The notes beneath the pieces are model-generated. The model saw only the letters and a list, made by a program, of their open reading frames with translations, did no database searches and was not told where the DNA came from. This document shows, one piece after another, positions 25,638 to 36,789 of a stretch of DNA of 64,000 nucleotides (its first letter is position 1; every line of letters starts with the position of its first letter). This stretch comes from Ridgeia piscesae (lineage: Eukaryota > Annelida > Polychaeta > Sabellida > Siboglinidae): the NCBI GenBank assembly GCA_025642075.2, contig JAODUO010001324.1, forward strand, positions 17,501 through 81,500, written 5' to 3'. The position numbers were made by a program, and so were the translations under genes.

Positions 25638-26495
25638 GAAGCCCACTAGAATTACACCAACAGCGCCCACACTAATATATAACATTTAGAGTAATGACAT
25701 TCGTGGTGAACACAATCAACTTCAAGAAATATTTGTCCTGCTAAATGTATCCGATATTCTGCGGAAGGCATAGAAAATGGTAACATTGCACATGCGCAAT
25801 GACACGCAATTTTCCATTACTTACTTTACTGTACAGAATTCAGATCTGACGAAAGTCAGAAGAACACATACAGACTGATTGCATTTCTAAACAACTTCTT
25901 CTGGCCAATAATCACGATCAATGTTTTATTTAATGTTTCTCAATGTTGTTGATTATGAATTCTACTGAAAGGAGTGGAAATCAAACTACTTGACTACGAG
26001 GCATGTTACACATTATTTAGAACCTATGCATCTCTATTTTGTATCTCAATTTTTACATATATACCAAAAACACGTCAACGGTCATATGGGCAACCACGGT
26101 GGATATGTGATAAACATGTGGTTCCCATGAAGGATAGGCCATGGACTGTCACAATTTGTGTGTCTCATGTTTAAACTAGGTCAAAAAGTCAAAGTTTAAG
26201 TGGCGCCCCTGGGGGAGATGTCATCAACTACATAGTTGGGTCAAGGTCAAATAATAAGGTGAAATGTTATGATCACGTTCCGCACATAGGCTATTTGGGT
26301 CACGTTCCTCACGTAGGTCACCTCCGTGTCATTGCGCATGTGCAATGTTACCATTTTCTATCGGTCTTCCGGAGAATATGGGATAAATTTAGCAAAACAA
26401 ATCTTTCTTGAAGTTGATTGTGTTCAGCAAGAATGTTATTACTCTAAATGTTATCTATTAGTGTAGGTGTTGTTGGTGTAATTCTTCGTAATTTG
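25638..26495. mobile_element. Fold-back (long terminal inverted repeat) element
   Basis: The left arm at about 25,650-25,810 and right arm at about 26,330-26,487 are inverted copies about 160 bp long, roughly 85 percent identical by eye. Both contain AATGGTAACATTGCACATGC (or its complement), and both end near GAATTACACCAAC. The roughly 520-bp centre encodes nothing recognisable but holds several AGGTCAA-type half sites (26,176; 26,238). It has the architecture of a non-autonomous DNA transposon. I could not define a target-site duplication. Confidence 0.82.
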
Positions 26496-27338
26496 AGGTA
26501 TTAAGGAATTTGAAAACATTGTACCTACATAATCATGTGTTTTTATATGTGATCATAGTTTAACCAATTTATGTATGCATTGTATAACATTATTTGTTTT
26601 CCACTTTTAATGTACATACAATATTAGTGAGTTGTTCTGTAAATGCACTAATACTTGTATTTAGGGGCCTATGCACTATGCCAATCAATATTTTCTTTTA
26701 TGTTTTCTTGCTTGAGATATCACCTCAGCAAAAAGACACTTTATATGCTCAGTTAATTTGTGGTTTTTCTACAGTCATATTTTGGGAACATATATAGATA
26801 CTTTATTCTGGAAGTTCATATCACTCTGCAGTTTCCTCCATACGCCACGTTTCCGCTAGACCAGTCATCGAAAACTGTATATCGATCGATAGTAAATAGT
26901 TGTTCAGCTTATCTATATTCTTCGGTATACTTTAAAAATCAAATGTATTAAAGAAAACCCTTTAGCATAGCTATCGTTATTTTTGATGAGATCATTGAAG
27001 TCATTTTCAAGGTAGTATTTGGTTGTAAGCACATCACTGCTTGTTGTACAAATATAATCACGATCTAAGTGTTTCATGTTACATTTAGTAGTTTCATAAT
27101 CAGACTCATCATCTCGAGATAATGCAATTCTAGTTAAAGAGTCTTTTGGTTTATCAACAAATATATACATACACTTATTTATAAAGTTCAAGTGGTAAAT
27201 GTGATAGCAGTCACTCATATAAACATAATGCATTGTGGCGTGCACAGGCGTCGATCCGGTTTTAAAAGTGGGGGGGACGGGGAACCAATTTATATATACA
27301 TATATGTATGTATTTTTATGTATGTATATAATATATAA

Positions 27339-27343
<5 letters not shown>
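26496..27343. other. No gene recognised
   Basis: Short frames only. At 27,240-27,290 lies a short piece of the G-rich GTCGATCCGG...GTGGGGGGGACGGGG repeat module that recurs at 28.3-29.7 kb. Confidence 0.4.

Positions 27344-27433
<90 letters not shown>
27344..27433. repeat. Compound (AT)n(GT)n microsatellite
   Basis: About 27 AT repeats passing into about 18 GT repeats. Confidence 0.96.
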
Positions 27434-27434
<1 letters not shown>

Positions 27435-27593
27435 CTAATTCTAAAATAAACAAAGGCCTTTATGTTATGCTATTTAAAATAGTTATGTTGACCACATATG
27501 TTTGAAGAGGGGACGTGGCTAACCCCAATCCCTGAAAATTTGGAGGCTAGACTTTGGACCCATAAATGCTTGCCTGATTCATAGAATGACAAC

Positions 27594-27619
27594 ACGGACT
27601 TATGTGCATATAAGTCCGT
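27594..27619. repeat. Perfect 10-bp-stem hairpin
   Basis: ACGGACTTAT, a 6-bp loop, then ATAAGTCCGT. It is followed by a near repeat (AAGTCCATGGCATT) at 27,626. Function unknown. Confidence 0.75.
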
Positions 27620-27689
27620 GGCACTAAGTCCATGGCATTAATCTTTCCCCTATAGTTCTACTAGTGTGTTCTATTTATATATATGGTCC

Positions 27690-28690
27690 GTGGTGCAAAC
27701 TTCCCAATCCCACCATTTGGCAAAGGAAATTGTCATCACTCAAATGAAACACAAAGTGCAGGAATCCGCTGGTTCCGCCATAGGCGATATAAGTATCCAC
27801 CAGGGCGATCAGGCTGCAATCCAAGGGATGACAGGACAAACAAAAATTAATAATCTATAATGTGCTTGATGGCTAGTGCCTATTAATATATCAACACAAA
27901 GGTACACATTGACAGAGCCCGGCATGATGAATATTTACTGAACTAAGATCTGGTTGCGGCCAACTAAGTAATTTATCTAATAATTTTCCACTGGGTATTC
28001 GGAAGTTTATATGTGAACTCGTAAATTAATTTTACTACTAGACCGATGTAGGGTTTTTAAGAGAGGGGAGTGATCAGCATCGCTATATGCCTGTAAATTT
28101 GTTTTTTATGAACTGAAAAAGTTTCGCTGCACATTGGTGATTTTATATTTATCGCACATGCGCAGAAACGTCAATAGGAAAGTTTATAACGACCGGAAAA
28201 ATGTAATCGCAACACCGGGCTGAGCCGCTGCCGTGCTCTATCAGTTTGCATCCTTGTGTTGATATTATTAGTAGGTTCTAGCCATCAAGCACATTATAAA
28301 TTATGCAATTTGTGTTTCACATTCATTTCTCCTATGCTGTCCCCTCAGGCTAAAAAGTGGAGGGACGTGGTCCCCTCGTCCCCCAACGATCGACGCCCAT
28401 GCTGTGTAGAACTTCCCAATCTTACATTTTGGCAACGAAATTTGTCATCACACAAATGGGAAAAAGTTACACAAAGTGCAGGAAACCGCCACTTCGGTTG
28501 TAGGCGATAAGCATCAAGCAGGCAAGGGGTGAATGTGAAACATAAATTGCATAATTTATAATGTGCTTGATGGCAGCGGCTCAGCCCGGTGTTGCGATTA
28601 CATTTTTCCGGTCGTTATAAACTTTCCTATTGACGTTTCTGCGCATGCGCGATAAATATAAAATCACCAATGTGCAGCGAAACGACAAAG
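27690..28690. mobile_element. Fold-back element complex with direct and inverted copies
   Basis: The arm at 28,122-28,235 (TTTCGCTGCACATTGG start, GCATGCGCAGAAACG core, CACCGGGCTGAGCCGCTG end) is inverted at 28,575-28,686. Inside it, GCCATCAAGCACATTATAAA at 28,282 is inverted at 28,555-28,575. A direct repeat of its right half lies at 27,690-27,880 (shared AACTTCCCAAT, CACAAAGTGCAGGAA and TATAATGTGCTTGATGG). The left arm has an extra block of about 45 bp (28,236-28,280). This looks like non-autonomous DNA elements, one nested or partly duplicated. Confidence 0.8.
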
Positions 28691-28893
28691 CATTTTTGGT
28701 ATGAATGCCACGGGCTGTTCATCAACTCTCCTGTGATGATTACTGTGAAGAGTTGCTTAAAATGTCGTTCAATACAATAACATCTTACGTTTGTTTAAAT
28801 CACCGTCACGGATTATGGCGCACTATAGTCACGTTTGCTATCAAAACATGCTTCAAAACTTGTTTGTCTCGTGTTAATTTGCAACAAATAACG

Positions 28894-28894
<1 letters not shown>

Positions 28895-28958
<64 letters not shown>
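28895..28958. repeat. (AT)n microsatellite
   Basis: About 32 pure AT repeats. Confidence 0.95.
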
Positions 28959-28959
<1 letters not shown>

Positions 28960-29004
28960 TAACGAACAACCCATAATATTTATACCATAAATGCATTGTC
29001 CTTT

Positions 29005-29740
29005 CGCTGCACATTAATGATTTTACATTTATCGCGCATGCGCAGAAACGTCAATCGGAACATTTATAACGCCGGAAAAATGTAAGTGCTACACCGGCAT
29101 GGTGATTATTTTCTGAAGTAAGATCAAGTTGCGCGCTGTGGCCAGTCGATTTTCTAATGGGTGGTCGGAACTTCATATCGCGAGTTTATTTTCTATCTAC
29201 TAGTCCTATGTAGCGGCTTTTAAGAGAGAGGAGTGGTGAGTCAGGCTACATGCCCCGCATTTTTTCTGAACTGAAAAGTGGGGGGAAAATTCCTATGCTG
29301 TCCCCCACGCTGAAAAGTGGGGAGAACGCGTCCCCTCCCCGTCCCCCACCGATCGACGCCCGTCCTAGAGCTTATAAATAATATAAATACAAGGTTGCAA
29401 ACTGATACAGCCCGGCAACGGCGCAGGCCGGCATGATGGTGATTTACTAAAGTAAGATTAAGTTGCTCGGTGTGGCCATCCAAGCAATTTATCTAGTCGA
29501 TTTTCTAATGGGTGCATGGTCGGAACTTCATATCGCGAGTTTATAGTCTAGTAAGTTCTATGTAGCGGCTTTTAAGATGAGGAGTGGTGAGTCAGGCTAT
29601 ATGCCTCGCAATTTTTCTGAGCTGAAAAGTGGGGGGAACAATTCCTATGCTGTCCCCCTACGCTGAAAAGTGGGGGGACGCGTCCCCCCGTCCCCCCGTC
29701 CCCCACTGATCGACGCCCGTGGTTGCGTGGTAACTCGCAT
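29005..29740. repeat. Two direct copies of a dispersed repeat ending in a G-rich module
   Basis: The first copy, 29,090-29,365, and the second, 29,425-29,720, share GGCATGATGGTGATT, GATTTTCTAATGGGTG, GGAACTTCATATCGCGAGTT and TGTAGCGGCTTTTAAGA, then CTGAAAAGTGGGGGG..ACGCGTCCCC..CCCAC.GATCGACGCCCGT. A third, more diverged copy covers about 27,915-28,115. The first copy is preceded at 29,005-29,085 by another fold-back arm (TTTCGCTGCACATTAATG). Antisense frames over the G-rich part are artefacts. Confidence 0.85.
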
Positions 29741-29854
29741 GTAACGTAAGTGTTAGCTGATTGATAGAAAATTAAATAATGATGATAAAAATAAAGAACA
29801 ACATAATTAGGCAGACTTGAGTCCAACGATTACCCATGGGTTTGGGTGGAGCAA

Positions 29855-30094
29855 TATAATAATAATAATATTTTTTATTTGTAAAGCGCCGTATATCCGA
29901 AAAACGTTCCGCTCAGAGGCGCATAAAATGCATTGTAACACACACATATTTAAAATATACATAATCAGTTTAAACTTGCACGTAAAGCGATAATAATAAT
30001 AGATAGATAATTAAATAAATCTTCTAAAAATCATAGCTCATAAGCTAAACTTATCAGAAAAAAGGGATATTTATTAATAATTAACATAAGTAAG

Positions 30095-30166
<72 letters not shown>

Positions 30167-30905
30167 AAAAAAAACCTATAATTACAGTTAAAATGAATTC
30201 ATTATAAAATACCCTACAACTAGTTTACAAATGCGGCCTTAAAAAGATGTGTTTTTAAGTTGGACTTTAAAAGTTCTAGAGAGTTTATTAGGCGCAGACT
30301 GTCCGGTAGGTCGCTCCGCAGGCGTCACTGAAAAGCCACGCCGACCATAGCGTTCTAAATTGTGGCGTGGTACTCTCAGGAGACGGCTTCCGGCGGAGCG
30401 AGGCTGGCGACCAGGCGTATACATCTTATTCATGTCAACGATAGATCGTGTATCGCTCTAAAGGTCAAAACCACTATCGTGTATGTTTTGCGCCATGGAA
30501 CCGGCAGCCAGTGTAGCGCTATCAACACTGGCGTGATGTGGAGGTGGTCTCGGCGGCGCTGCTGCGTAATTACACGAGCCGCCGAGTTTTTTACTCGTTG
30601 CATTTTCTGCAACAATCGTCCATTGATGCCACATAACACTGCATTTCCGTAGTCTAGCTTCGAAGTCACTAGACCGTGGACGATTGTTTTGCATGCATCA
30701 ATGGTTAGGCAGTGGCGTATATTGGCGATGTTGTGCAGTTGGAAGTAGGCAGCGTGACATGTACGCGGAACTTGCATCGACATTTTCCATTCCGCTGTCC
30801 AGGAAAATCCCGATATCCCGTACTGTGCCGACAGTACGGGACGCTATACGACACCCACACACGTCGACTGTCGTAAATGCAGGTGGGATTCTGGCGTTAC
30901 GGGCG
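29855..30905 (-). mobile_element. LINE 3' end, copy 1 of a tandem pair
   Basis: Minus-strand C-terminal ORF2 and 3' UTR of a CR1-like LINE. Motifs are IVHGLVTSKLDYGNAVLCGI (30,680-30,620), LHITPVLIALHWLPVPWR (30,545-30,490), RLLRVPRHNLERYGRRGFS (30,385-30,330) and HLFKAAFVN-type end near 30,240. The 3' end carries a GGCGCTTTACAAATAAA motif (29,900-29,880) and an (ATT)n tail at about 29,855-29,870. The UTR contains (AT)n at 30,098-30,161. Frameshifts and stops are present. Confidence 0.85.
30098..30161. repeat. (AT)n microsatellite in LINE 3' UTR, copy 1
   Basis: About 31 AT repeats, at the same position as the tract at 30,994-31,053 in the tandem copy. Confidence 0.95.
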
Positions 30906-30991
30906 TAGAAATCAGTTTAACCTTGCACGTAAAGACTTATCAGCAAAAAATAATAATAAGAAATATATTAATAACTTAATAATAAAGTAAG

Positions 30992-31059
<68 letters not shown>

Positions 31060-32095
31060 AAAAACCTATAATTACAATTAAAATGAATTCATTATAAAAT
31101 ATCCTTCAAGTAGTTTTCAAATGCGGCCTTAAAAAGATGTGTTTTTAAGTTGGACTTAAAAAGTTCAAGTGAGTCTATTAGGCGCAGACTGTCCGGTAAA
31201 TTGTTCCACAGGGCGGAGCCGTCACTGAATAGCCACGCCGACCATAGCGTTCTAAATTGTGGCGTGGTACTCTCAGGGGACGGCTTCCGGCGGAGGGAAG
31301 CTGGCAACCAGGCGTATATTCCGTAATCATGTCAGATGTATTCGGGCGCTAGATCGTGTATCGCTCGGAAGGTCAAAACCACTATCTTGTATGTTATGCG
31401 CCATGGAACCGGCAGCCAGTGTAGCGCTATCAATACTGGCGTGATGTGGAGGTGGTCTAGGCACCGCCGAATTTTTTACTCCTTGCAGTTTCTGCAACAA
31501 TCGTCCGTTGATGCCACATAACACTGCATTTCCGTAGTCTAGCTTCGATGTCACTAGATCGTGGACGATTGTTTAGCATGCATCAATGGTTAAGCAGTGG
31601 CGTATATTGGCGATGTTGTGCAGTTGGAAGTAGGCAGCCTGACATGTACGCGCAACATGCATCGACATGTCCATTCCGCTGTCCAGGAAAATCGTCGACT
31701 GTCGTAATTGCAGGTGGGACTGTGGCGTTACGGGCGTAGAAAACAATTGTTTCGGTCTTGCTCTCATTCAGCAGCCGTTGGTGGTTCGTCATCCAACACT
31801 TGATGTCGGTGATGCATGCTTCGATTCGGCGAGTACCAATATATGCGTCACATGGCTGGTTTCGAGGGAAGTCAACATAAAGTTGAGTGTCATCGGCATA
31901 CATATGGTATTTGAAGTGGTGTCTAGCGAATATGGCAGGGAGTGGCTTACAGTAGATGGTAAACAGTAACGGACCAAGTACCGATCCCTGAGGTACACCA
32001 CAGTTCGGTTGTTTTCGGCGAGAAATTGCATCCTCAATCTTAACAGCAAGTAACATATTCTGACCTTTCCTGCTGTCCCGCAGTATACTACATTA
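30906..32095 (-). mobile_element. LINE 3' half, copy 2 of the tandem pair, with catalytic box
   Basis: Minus-strand RT of the same LINE family. It begins near 32,095 and shows [18 protein letters not shown] (about 31,995), [11 protein letters not shown] (31,885), KCWMTNHQRLLNESKTETIV (31,800) and the C-terminal block shared with copy 1 down to HLFKAAFENYL (31,135). The UTR with (AT)n at 30,994-31,053 is shared with copy 1. Copy 2 lacks about 22 bp near 31,459 and about 45 bp near 31,690 that copy 1 retains. It breaks off in mid-UTR at about 30,906-30,913, where it joins copy 1. Confidence 0.87.
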
Positions 32096-32244
32096 GAACA
32101 GTTTAATTTATGTAGGTATCAATTAAGAATATTTGATTCTCGTATATTATAACAATGTCATTGGTTTATCAATTAAGAATTTTATAAATACGTACAGGAT
32201 ACAGTTTGGATTGACAAAATATTCTGTTTTAAGAAAAAACCTAA

Positions 32245-33300
32245 TTTATCCGCAAGATGTCGCCGGCTTTTGATGTGTTGACATAACAACCCGACATTTA
32301 TTCTAGAATGTTCTATGTCGTAAGATAAAACACCAAGTTTCCCGTTTTACGATCGAAAGCGTTATAGCCACATTGCTTTTATCCCCATGATGGCGTCTGC
32401 TTTTAAAATATTGACATCACAACCGGATATTTTTTCATTGTTATGGTTAGAGGAATGCTCTATGACGTGAGATAAACCACCAAGTTTCTCGTTTGGTACT
32501 CGACAGCGTCATTGTTTTCGCATAGAAAGTTACGAAAGTATCACGATGACTTAGCAGCATTCGAAAAAGTGACAAAGCTATCACGCCGAAACACATGAGA
32601 CTATTCAAAATGTGCTACAATGCTAACTTGGAATCAATAGTGAAAACGTCCCTCTCTATCTCGTTGAGATGGTAAAGTCTTAGGTACTTTCCTAGCTGAC
32701 TTTGTACAACTTCAGAATTATCTACAAGGTTCAACAGTAAGTAGGTATTACAAATGAAAACATTTCCTCTATTTCGTTGAGACGATAAAATTATTAGAAC
32801 TTACCTCATTGACTTGGTAAAAGTTAATAAATTATGACAAGGTGAAAACGATATAGCGATTTAAAAGGATAGAATATTGCGATTTTCTACATTCATGTCG
32901 CAAAATATCAAAATGTTATAAGTTTTCCAGAAGTGAAACAATAACATGTCACGCAGTTACCACGCTTACTTTGTAACAATTGTAACAAGATTCCTCTTCC
33001 TGTTTCCTGAGTCGGTAAATGTTGCCATATTGACTCAGTAAAATACGAATATTTGACAAAGCTATCGTGTCGAAAAGCTAACATATTCAAATTGTATTAC
33101 AAGATACAACGCTGACTTAGGTATATATATATATATATATATATATGAAAACACCACCTGTCTAACGCGACGAAACGGCGAAAAGTTGCACAATAGGATA
33201 TTGATATAACTTAGTTTACATATGAAAATACTACCGCTCTAACGTGATGATGAAACAGAGAAATGCTGCGAAGTGGGAGGTTTGCTATATCATGACATGG
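32245..33300. repeat. Ancient diverged tandem repeats
   Basis: A block at 32,255-32,345 (AAGATGTCGCCGGCTTTTGA, CCCGACATTT, CACCAAGTTTC) recurs at 32,388-32,495, about 135 bp on. A second family with GAAAAC...CCTCTCTATCTCGTTGAGA at 32,640 recurs at 32,754, with weaker echoes at 33,149 and 33,221. A short (AT)n lies at 33,122-33,146. No gene. Confidence 0.6.
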
Positions 33301-33890
33301 GTCATATTTACTACCATGCAGCGCTCATTTTTTTTTACCGCAGACATAGCAACAAACATACAGGATTGTAAGAACAATACGTAACATCGGTGTGGCAAAA
33401 ATGATATTGGTAATTGTATTTATTTAATTATCTACCTATTGACATTTTACTTTCAGCCGCGCAACAACAGTTGCCTCCCAGTTTTCTGTCATTCTCTTGA
33501 CAGCTACTAACACCTTATCAGATGAATGTCAAGCGAAAAGTTGTTATGGAAATTTTCAGAAGACAGGTGAAAGTTTGTAGAAGACAGTTTTCATGCATAA
33601 AAGCCAACATGCGCTTCACAATGCCGTGCAATTGCAGTGGATGTTGGATGAGGTAGGGTGGTTGTGGAAGAACATTTGGGAGTTTTCAATATGCTGTGGC
33701 ATAATTTTGAAATCAATAAACCAATATTTGAATTGGCCAACTCTGTCTTTTACAGAATATCTAAGAGCCAATTTTCAATCGTTGCCTCGATCTGTATTTC
33801 CACATCAGCTTCAAGGTTCAACGATATGTAGATCATAAGACATAGGGATAACAGGCTCTCTTAAGATACATACATAATACTGTTTGATGG
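33301..33890. other. No gene recognised
   Basis: A plus-strand frame of about 80 codons at 33,593-33,838 has no recognisable motif. Confidence 0.4.
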
Positions 33891-34536
33891 GACCATCTTT
33901 TAGAATGGCGGATAAGTCCAAAGTAATACAACACATAATTACTTCTAAGAATGTTGTATTTTGACATCAACTTTTGGCCTCTAAGCCACGTAATTATTAC
34001 GCTATAGATATAATCATTTTAGAAATGTTGTCGGACGTCATCTTCAAAAATGGCGGATATTACAAAATGGCGGCTATTCGAAAGTCAATAAAGGTTAAAG
34101 GTAATACAATTTAAATAATAATATCTAAAAACCTTACATCTTGCCATCAATTGTTTGGCTATAGATTACGTAATTCTTAAGATATGGGTATGGCTGAGCC
34201 GGACGACGAACCGGACGCCATCTTTTAAAATGGCGCATATGTGAATGTTAATGAAGGTCAAATGTACATGGGTGTATATCGCTACTCACCAAACTATACA
34301 ATGCCAGCAATATTACTGATCAATATGATGTAGGTTGTTTTGAGATATTGTGACATTTGTATATTGACGACCGCCATCTTTAAAAATGGCGGACGCGAAA
34401 GCCGTAAAATTCCAAAAATGGTTTATTTGAAATCGTTGTACCAAGGAACATAATCCACATACCACAGTTATTTATCTAGATGAAACAGTTATTAATATAC
34501 GGCGAAATAAAATGTGGCGGCCATTTTAAAAATTGA
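33891..34536. repeat. Recurring GCCATCTTTAAAAATGGCGG hairpins
   Basis: Near-palindromic CCATCTT..AAAATGGCGG motifs occur at 33,893, 34,038, 34,217, 34,373 and (inverted order) 34,516, spaced 143-179 bp apart, with a further ATGGCGGC at 34,070. Sequence between them is only weakly alike, so this is either a very old tandem repeat or a family of short elements. The AAAATGGCGGC form resembles the animal YY1 binding consensus. Confidence 0.65.
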
Positions 34537-34749
34537 CGCTAAATCACTATGGGACCAAATACAAAATATGGCAACAAGTGTTTTTAAGTTTTATATACTA
34601 TTTAGATGATTTTAAAACCTGTTGCCAAGATTATACCCAAAACATGACAAGACTGAATTATTTGACATTTACCTACGGACTATTAGGTTTTGCTTTTCGC
34701 ATCCCGGCCTACATTCGCATATGCACATTCGAAATACCGCATCAGGCAC

Positions 34750-34895
34750 GGCACATGCATATATACACCTACACATACACATACAGACTCACACATACAA
34801 AATATATTATAATAATTCACGAACACGCACGCACACACACGCACGCGCACACAAGCGCAAACACGCACACGCACGCGCAAACACATTACCACATA
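34750..34895. repeat. Degenerate CA/CG-rich simple sequence
   Basis: Mixed CACATA, CACG and CGCA repeats. Open frames through it are simple-sequence artefacts. Confidence 0.85.
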
Positions 34896-35019
34896 AAACA
34901 CCCTATTCTGGTTGTGTGATACATCCTATTAAAATAAGTCGTTGTATAAAGGTCATTCAACTCCGAAATTTGGTGTATTGGCTAAGATTCAGAACCAATT
35001 AAGGTTATTTTCTTTGCAG

Positions 35020-35890
35020 CGGACTGGTATGATAGATTCAGTTGATCCACGGAACATCGTAAATCCGCACCCTTTCACGTTCACCCTTAACAACGAGAAG
35101 ATGTGCGGGCCAGACAGCGGACGGGACGTGTTTCTTCTTGTGTACGTGCACTCGGCCCCCGAGAACGCCGCACGACGGAACCTTATACGGGCCACGTAGG
35201 GTGACCGGAAACCCTACGCGCACAGAAACATACGTTTGATCTTCGTTCTTGGGACCGTCCATTCGAACCCTACATTGACGCATATGTTGATCTATGAAAG
35301 TAACACTTACAACGACATTGTACAGTCGACGTTCATTGACACCTACCGTAATATAACGTACAAAGCAATCTCTGCGTTGAAGTGGGTTACGCTGTACTGC
35401 CGCAACGCCAAGTGAACCCTTTCACGTTGATGACCTATCTAGCTGTAGACAAACCAGTTAAAGGCGTTATTATATGCAAAGTATACGAAAGGGGCAAAGT
35501 GTTTCGTGCTGGCTACCGGCGACTCGTAACCCGGGAAGAATATGCTGTTGATCATTACCCTCCCTTCTGTTCAGGGTCTGCCCACGTCATGACGACCGAT
35601 GTCGTCGTCTCCATTTACCATACATCATCAACCGTTGCATTTTTCTGGCCCGACGACGTCTTCATCACCGGCTTGGTGCCCTTCAAACTCAATAATATAA
35701 CATTTGTGCAGATAGAAGACAGGATAGAAGTGATCAGAACCGACGAGGAGGTGGCGTCGGAAATGACAGGTTTGAAAAGGACACGGTATATATTTGGACA
35801 TATTCACGATATCGGTCTTTTCAAAAAGACATGGTCACAACTCTCATTGGCATTCAATGGAAAAAATAATGATGAAATCACACGCACATC
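35020..35890 (+). pseudogene. Beta-1,3-galactosyltransferase-like (GT31) pseudogene, catalytic exon
   Basis: GT31 enzymes use UDP-sugars to extend glycans in the Golgi lumen and need a DxD metal site. Here a canonical acceptor (TTTTCTTTGCAG ending 35,019) opens an exon encoding DVFLLVYVHSAPENAARRNL (35,129), IRLIFVLGT (35,241), FIDTYRNITYKAISALKWVT (about 35,335-35,393), then NPFTLMTYLAVDKPV (35,415), a YRRLVTREEY..YPPFCSGSAHVM stretch (35,515-35,592) and DDVFITGL (35,652), all in family order. Two lesions are plain. TAG at 35,197-35,199 sits where the family has the Trp of RxTWG. At 35,411/35,412 a deletion joins the NAK segment to VNPF, removing the DDD segment and shifting the frame. The donor side runs into microsatellite without a stop. 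The intron argues against a processed retrocopy. The anchor exon was not found. Confidence 0.88.
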
Positions 35891-35920
35891 CACGCATAAA
35901 CTCACGCATACATACGTACA

Positions 35921-35944
35921 TACATACATATATATATATATGAT

Positions 35945-36000
<56 letters not shown>

Positions 36001-36020
36001 AATATATATATATATATATA

Positions 36021-36067
<47 letters not shown>

Positions 36068-36165
36068 AATACATACACACACCTACATACAAACATCTAC
36101 GTACATACAAACATGCTTACACACACACACGCACGCACGCACGCACGCACGCACACACACACATT
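35921..36165. repeat. (AT)n tract followed by (CACG)n
   Basis: Several AT blocks from 35,928 to 36,062, then CATACA-type repeats, then CA/CACG repeats at 36,119-36,163. Confidence 0.93.
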
Positions 36166-36356
36166 CCTTCCCAGAGGAGAAGCAATGCAATACATGCATT
36201 CACATAACAAACGCAAAGTGAGCAGTAAAATTATAATAATGCAACCAGCGAACATACACAGTATTGATAATATTGACACCATGGTAAGCGTAACCTTTAT
36301 GTATGTGTATATATATACACATATATATGCATAAGGTATACATATATAATATATTA

Positions 36357-36402
36357 TCTATATATATATATATATATATATAATAATATATGATATTATA
36401 TA

Positions 36403-36456
<54 letters not shown>
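36357..36456. repeat. (AT)n microsatellite in several blocks
   Basis: AT blocks broken by AATAATATATGATATTAT near 36,382-36,398. The 47 bp just right of it (36,479-36,525) recur inverted at 53,268-53,345, also beside (AT)n. Confidence 0.93.
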
Positions 36457-36460
<4 letters not shown>

Positions 36461-36789
36461 CACTATTATGCAAAAACAACCTTCAAAATTAACCATGATA
36501 TGAGCACACATTTTAGTTGTATAATTGATGAGATCGTATTTTTAAGTTATAAGTTACATATACTTATTGACTTATCTACATCATTTGTTTACATAACTTA
36601 AAACTTAAACATCACATCTCATAGTATTACTATTGGCATTGCTTAGCAGTTACGTTAGGATTAATCAGATTGAGATCTTTGTTTGGCTGGCATTACGACA
36701 TCGCCAAAAATATGTTCATTATACTAAACGCATTTAACAAGATTGCCACCTAGAGATTCAACTCTAGATGGCAGGTGGACTAGGAAACC

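Noticed and set aside
26160..26250. AGGTCAA repeats as a functional hormone response element
   Set aside because: They lie inside a fold-back repeat element with no gene nearby; half sites of this length are common by chance.
29241..29826. Two similar minus-strand frames (80 and 84 codons) with shared GGQHRN segments
   Set aside because: They overlie the duplicated G-rich repeat module; similarity reflects the DNA repeat, not a protein family.
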